NCBI GenBank assembly: GCA_902803015.1
Contig: CADCOL010000118.1
Span: 1 to 14,078 of the forward strand
Direction of reading: 5' to 3'
Origin: an uncultured Lachnospiraceae bacterium
GTDB taxonomy: Bacteria; Bacillota; Clostridia; Lachnospirales; Lachnospiraceae
Length of the DNA: 14,078 nucleotides
The notes beneath the pieces are model-generated. The model worked only from the letters and a program-made list of their open reading frames with translations, did no database searches and was not told the DNA's origin. Of this stretch, positions 13,991 through 14,078 are shown piece by piece. Both the position numbers and the translations under genes were made by a program. Within the stretch, counting starts at the first letter, position 1, and every line of letters starts with the position of its first letter.

Positions 13991-14009
13991 AATCGTAGTG
14001 AACAAGCGT

Positions 14010-14078
14010 CTATTGCTTTACTATCGCATACATTTTCATATCAACGATGTTACCGTTCTTATATGCATTACTTTTAAG
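14010..14078 (-). CDS. C-terminal end of an upstream gene (partial), possibly a methyltransferase
   Basis: An open frame enters from the window edge and ends at TAG 14012-14010, giving 22 residues that finish in V-D-M-K-M-Y-A-I-V-K-Q. An end of the type MKMYAIVK recalls the last beta strand of class I SAM-dependent methyltransferases, but so short a piece cannot settle it. The stop is only 19 bases before the ATG of the MmcQ-MGMT gene, which suggests an operon. Confidence 0.45.
   Translation of the reverse strand, partial: LKSNAYKNGNIVDMKMYAIVKQ

Noticed and set aside
1..14078. CRISPR arrays, insertion sequences, tRNA or rRNA genes
   Set aside because: No regularly spaced repeats, transposase-like frames, terminal inverted repeats or tRNA/rRNA signatures were found on either strand.

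Overview
The window looks like a chromosomal segment of a Gram-positive Clostridia bacterium, most likely a Lachnospiraceae member. Grounds for this: strong AAGGAGG-type ribosome binding sites, a threonine T-box leader, a ThrRS without the TGS domain, a HlyD/MacA-like adaptor serving an ABC exporter in a monoderm setting, and an MmcQ/YjbR-MGMT fusion of a type I associate with that family. The family assignment is inference; no rRNA or tRNA is present to confirm it. All genes except one (9850-10380) are on the minus strand, so the description below runs from high to low coordinates within each unit.

Left part (1-2460): a three-gene exporter operon transcribed leftward: membrane-fusion adaptor, ABC ATPase, and the first codons of an FtsX-like permease cut by the window edge. 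Upstream lie two near-identical tandem 11-bp repeats resembling an OmpR-family response-regulator site, and a hairpin ending in a T run. Next (2461-4125) is a DUF4139/MuiA-like protein with a methionine-rich insert and a C-terminal zinc ribbon, then thrS (4178-5938) with its promoter, T-box riboswitch and terminator (5976-6251).

Middle (6265-9722): an unrecognised two-repeat protein of 302 aa, a membrane-anchored SpoIIE/RsbU-type PP2C phosphatase with its own promoter, and an AlkD-type DNA glycosylase. The last is divergent from a plus-strand DinB-like metal-binding protein (9850-10380). That gene converges on a serine hydrolase of the beta-lactamase/penicillin-binding-protein fold (10403-11398).

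Right part (11436-14078): the most unusual region. A GNAT acetyltransferase is fused in one reading frame to a complete RsgA-type circularly permuted ribosome GTPase, starting at a TTG. In front of it is a compact leader with its own sigma-A-like promoter, a 21-codon ORF with a good Shine-Dalgarno sequence, an internal inverted repeat able to sequester that Shine-Dalgarno, a 14-bp palindrome and an intrinsic terminator. I read it as either a leader-peptide attenuator for the ribosome GTPase fusion or an independent small RNA/peptide gene. Upstream are an MmcQ/YjbR-MGMT fusion and the last 22 codons of another gene. Two DNA-alkylation-related proteins (AlkD, MGMT domain) and a DinB-like protein therefore lie within about 5 kb, although not in one operon.
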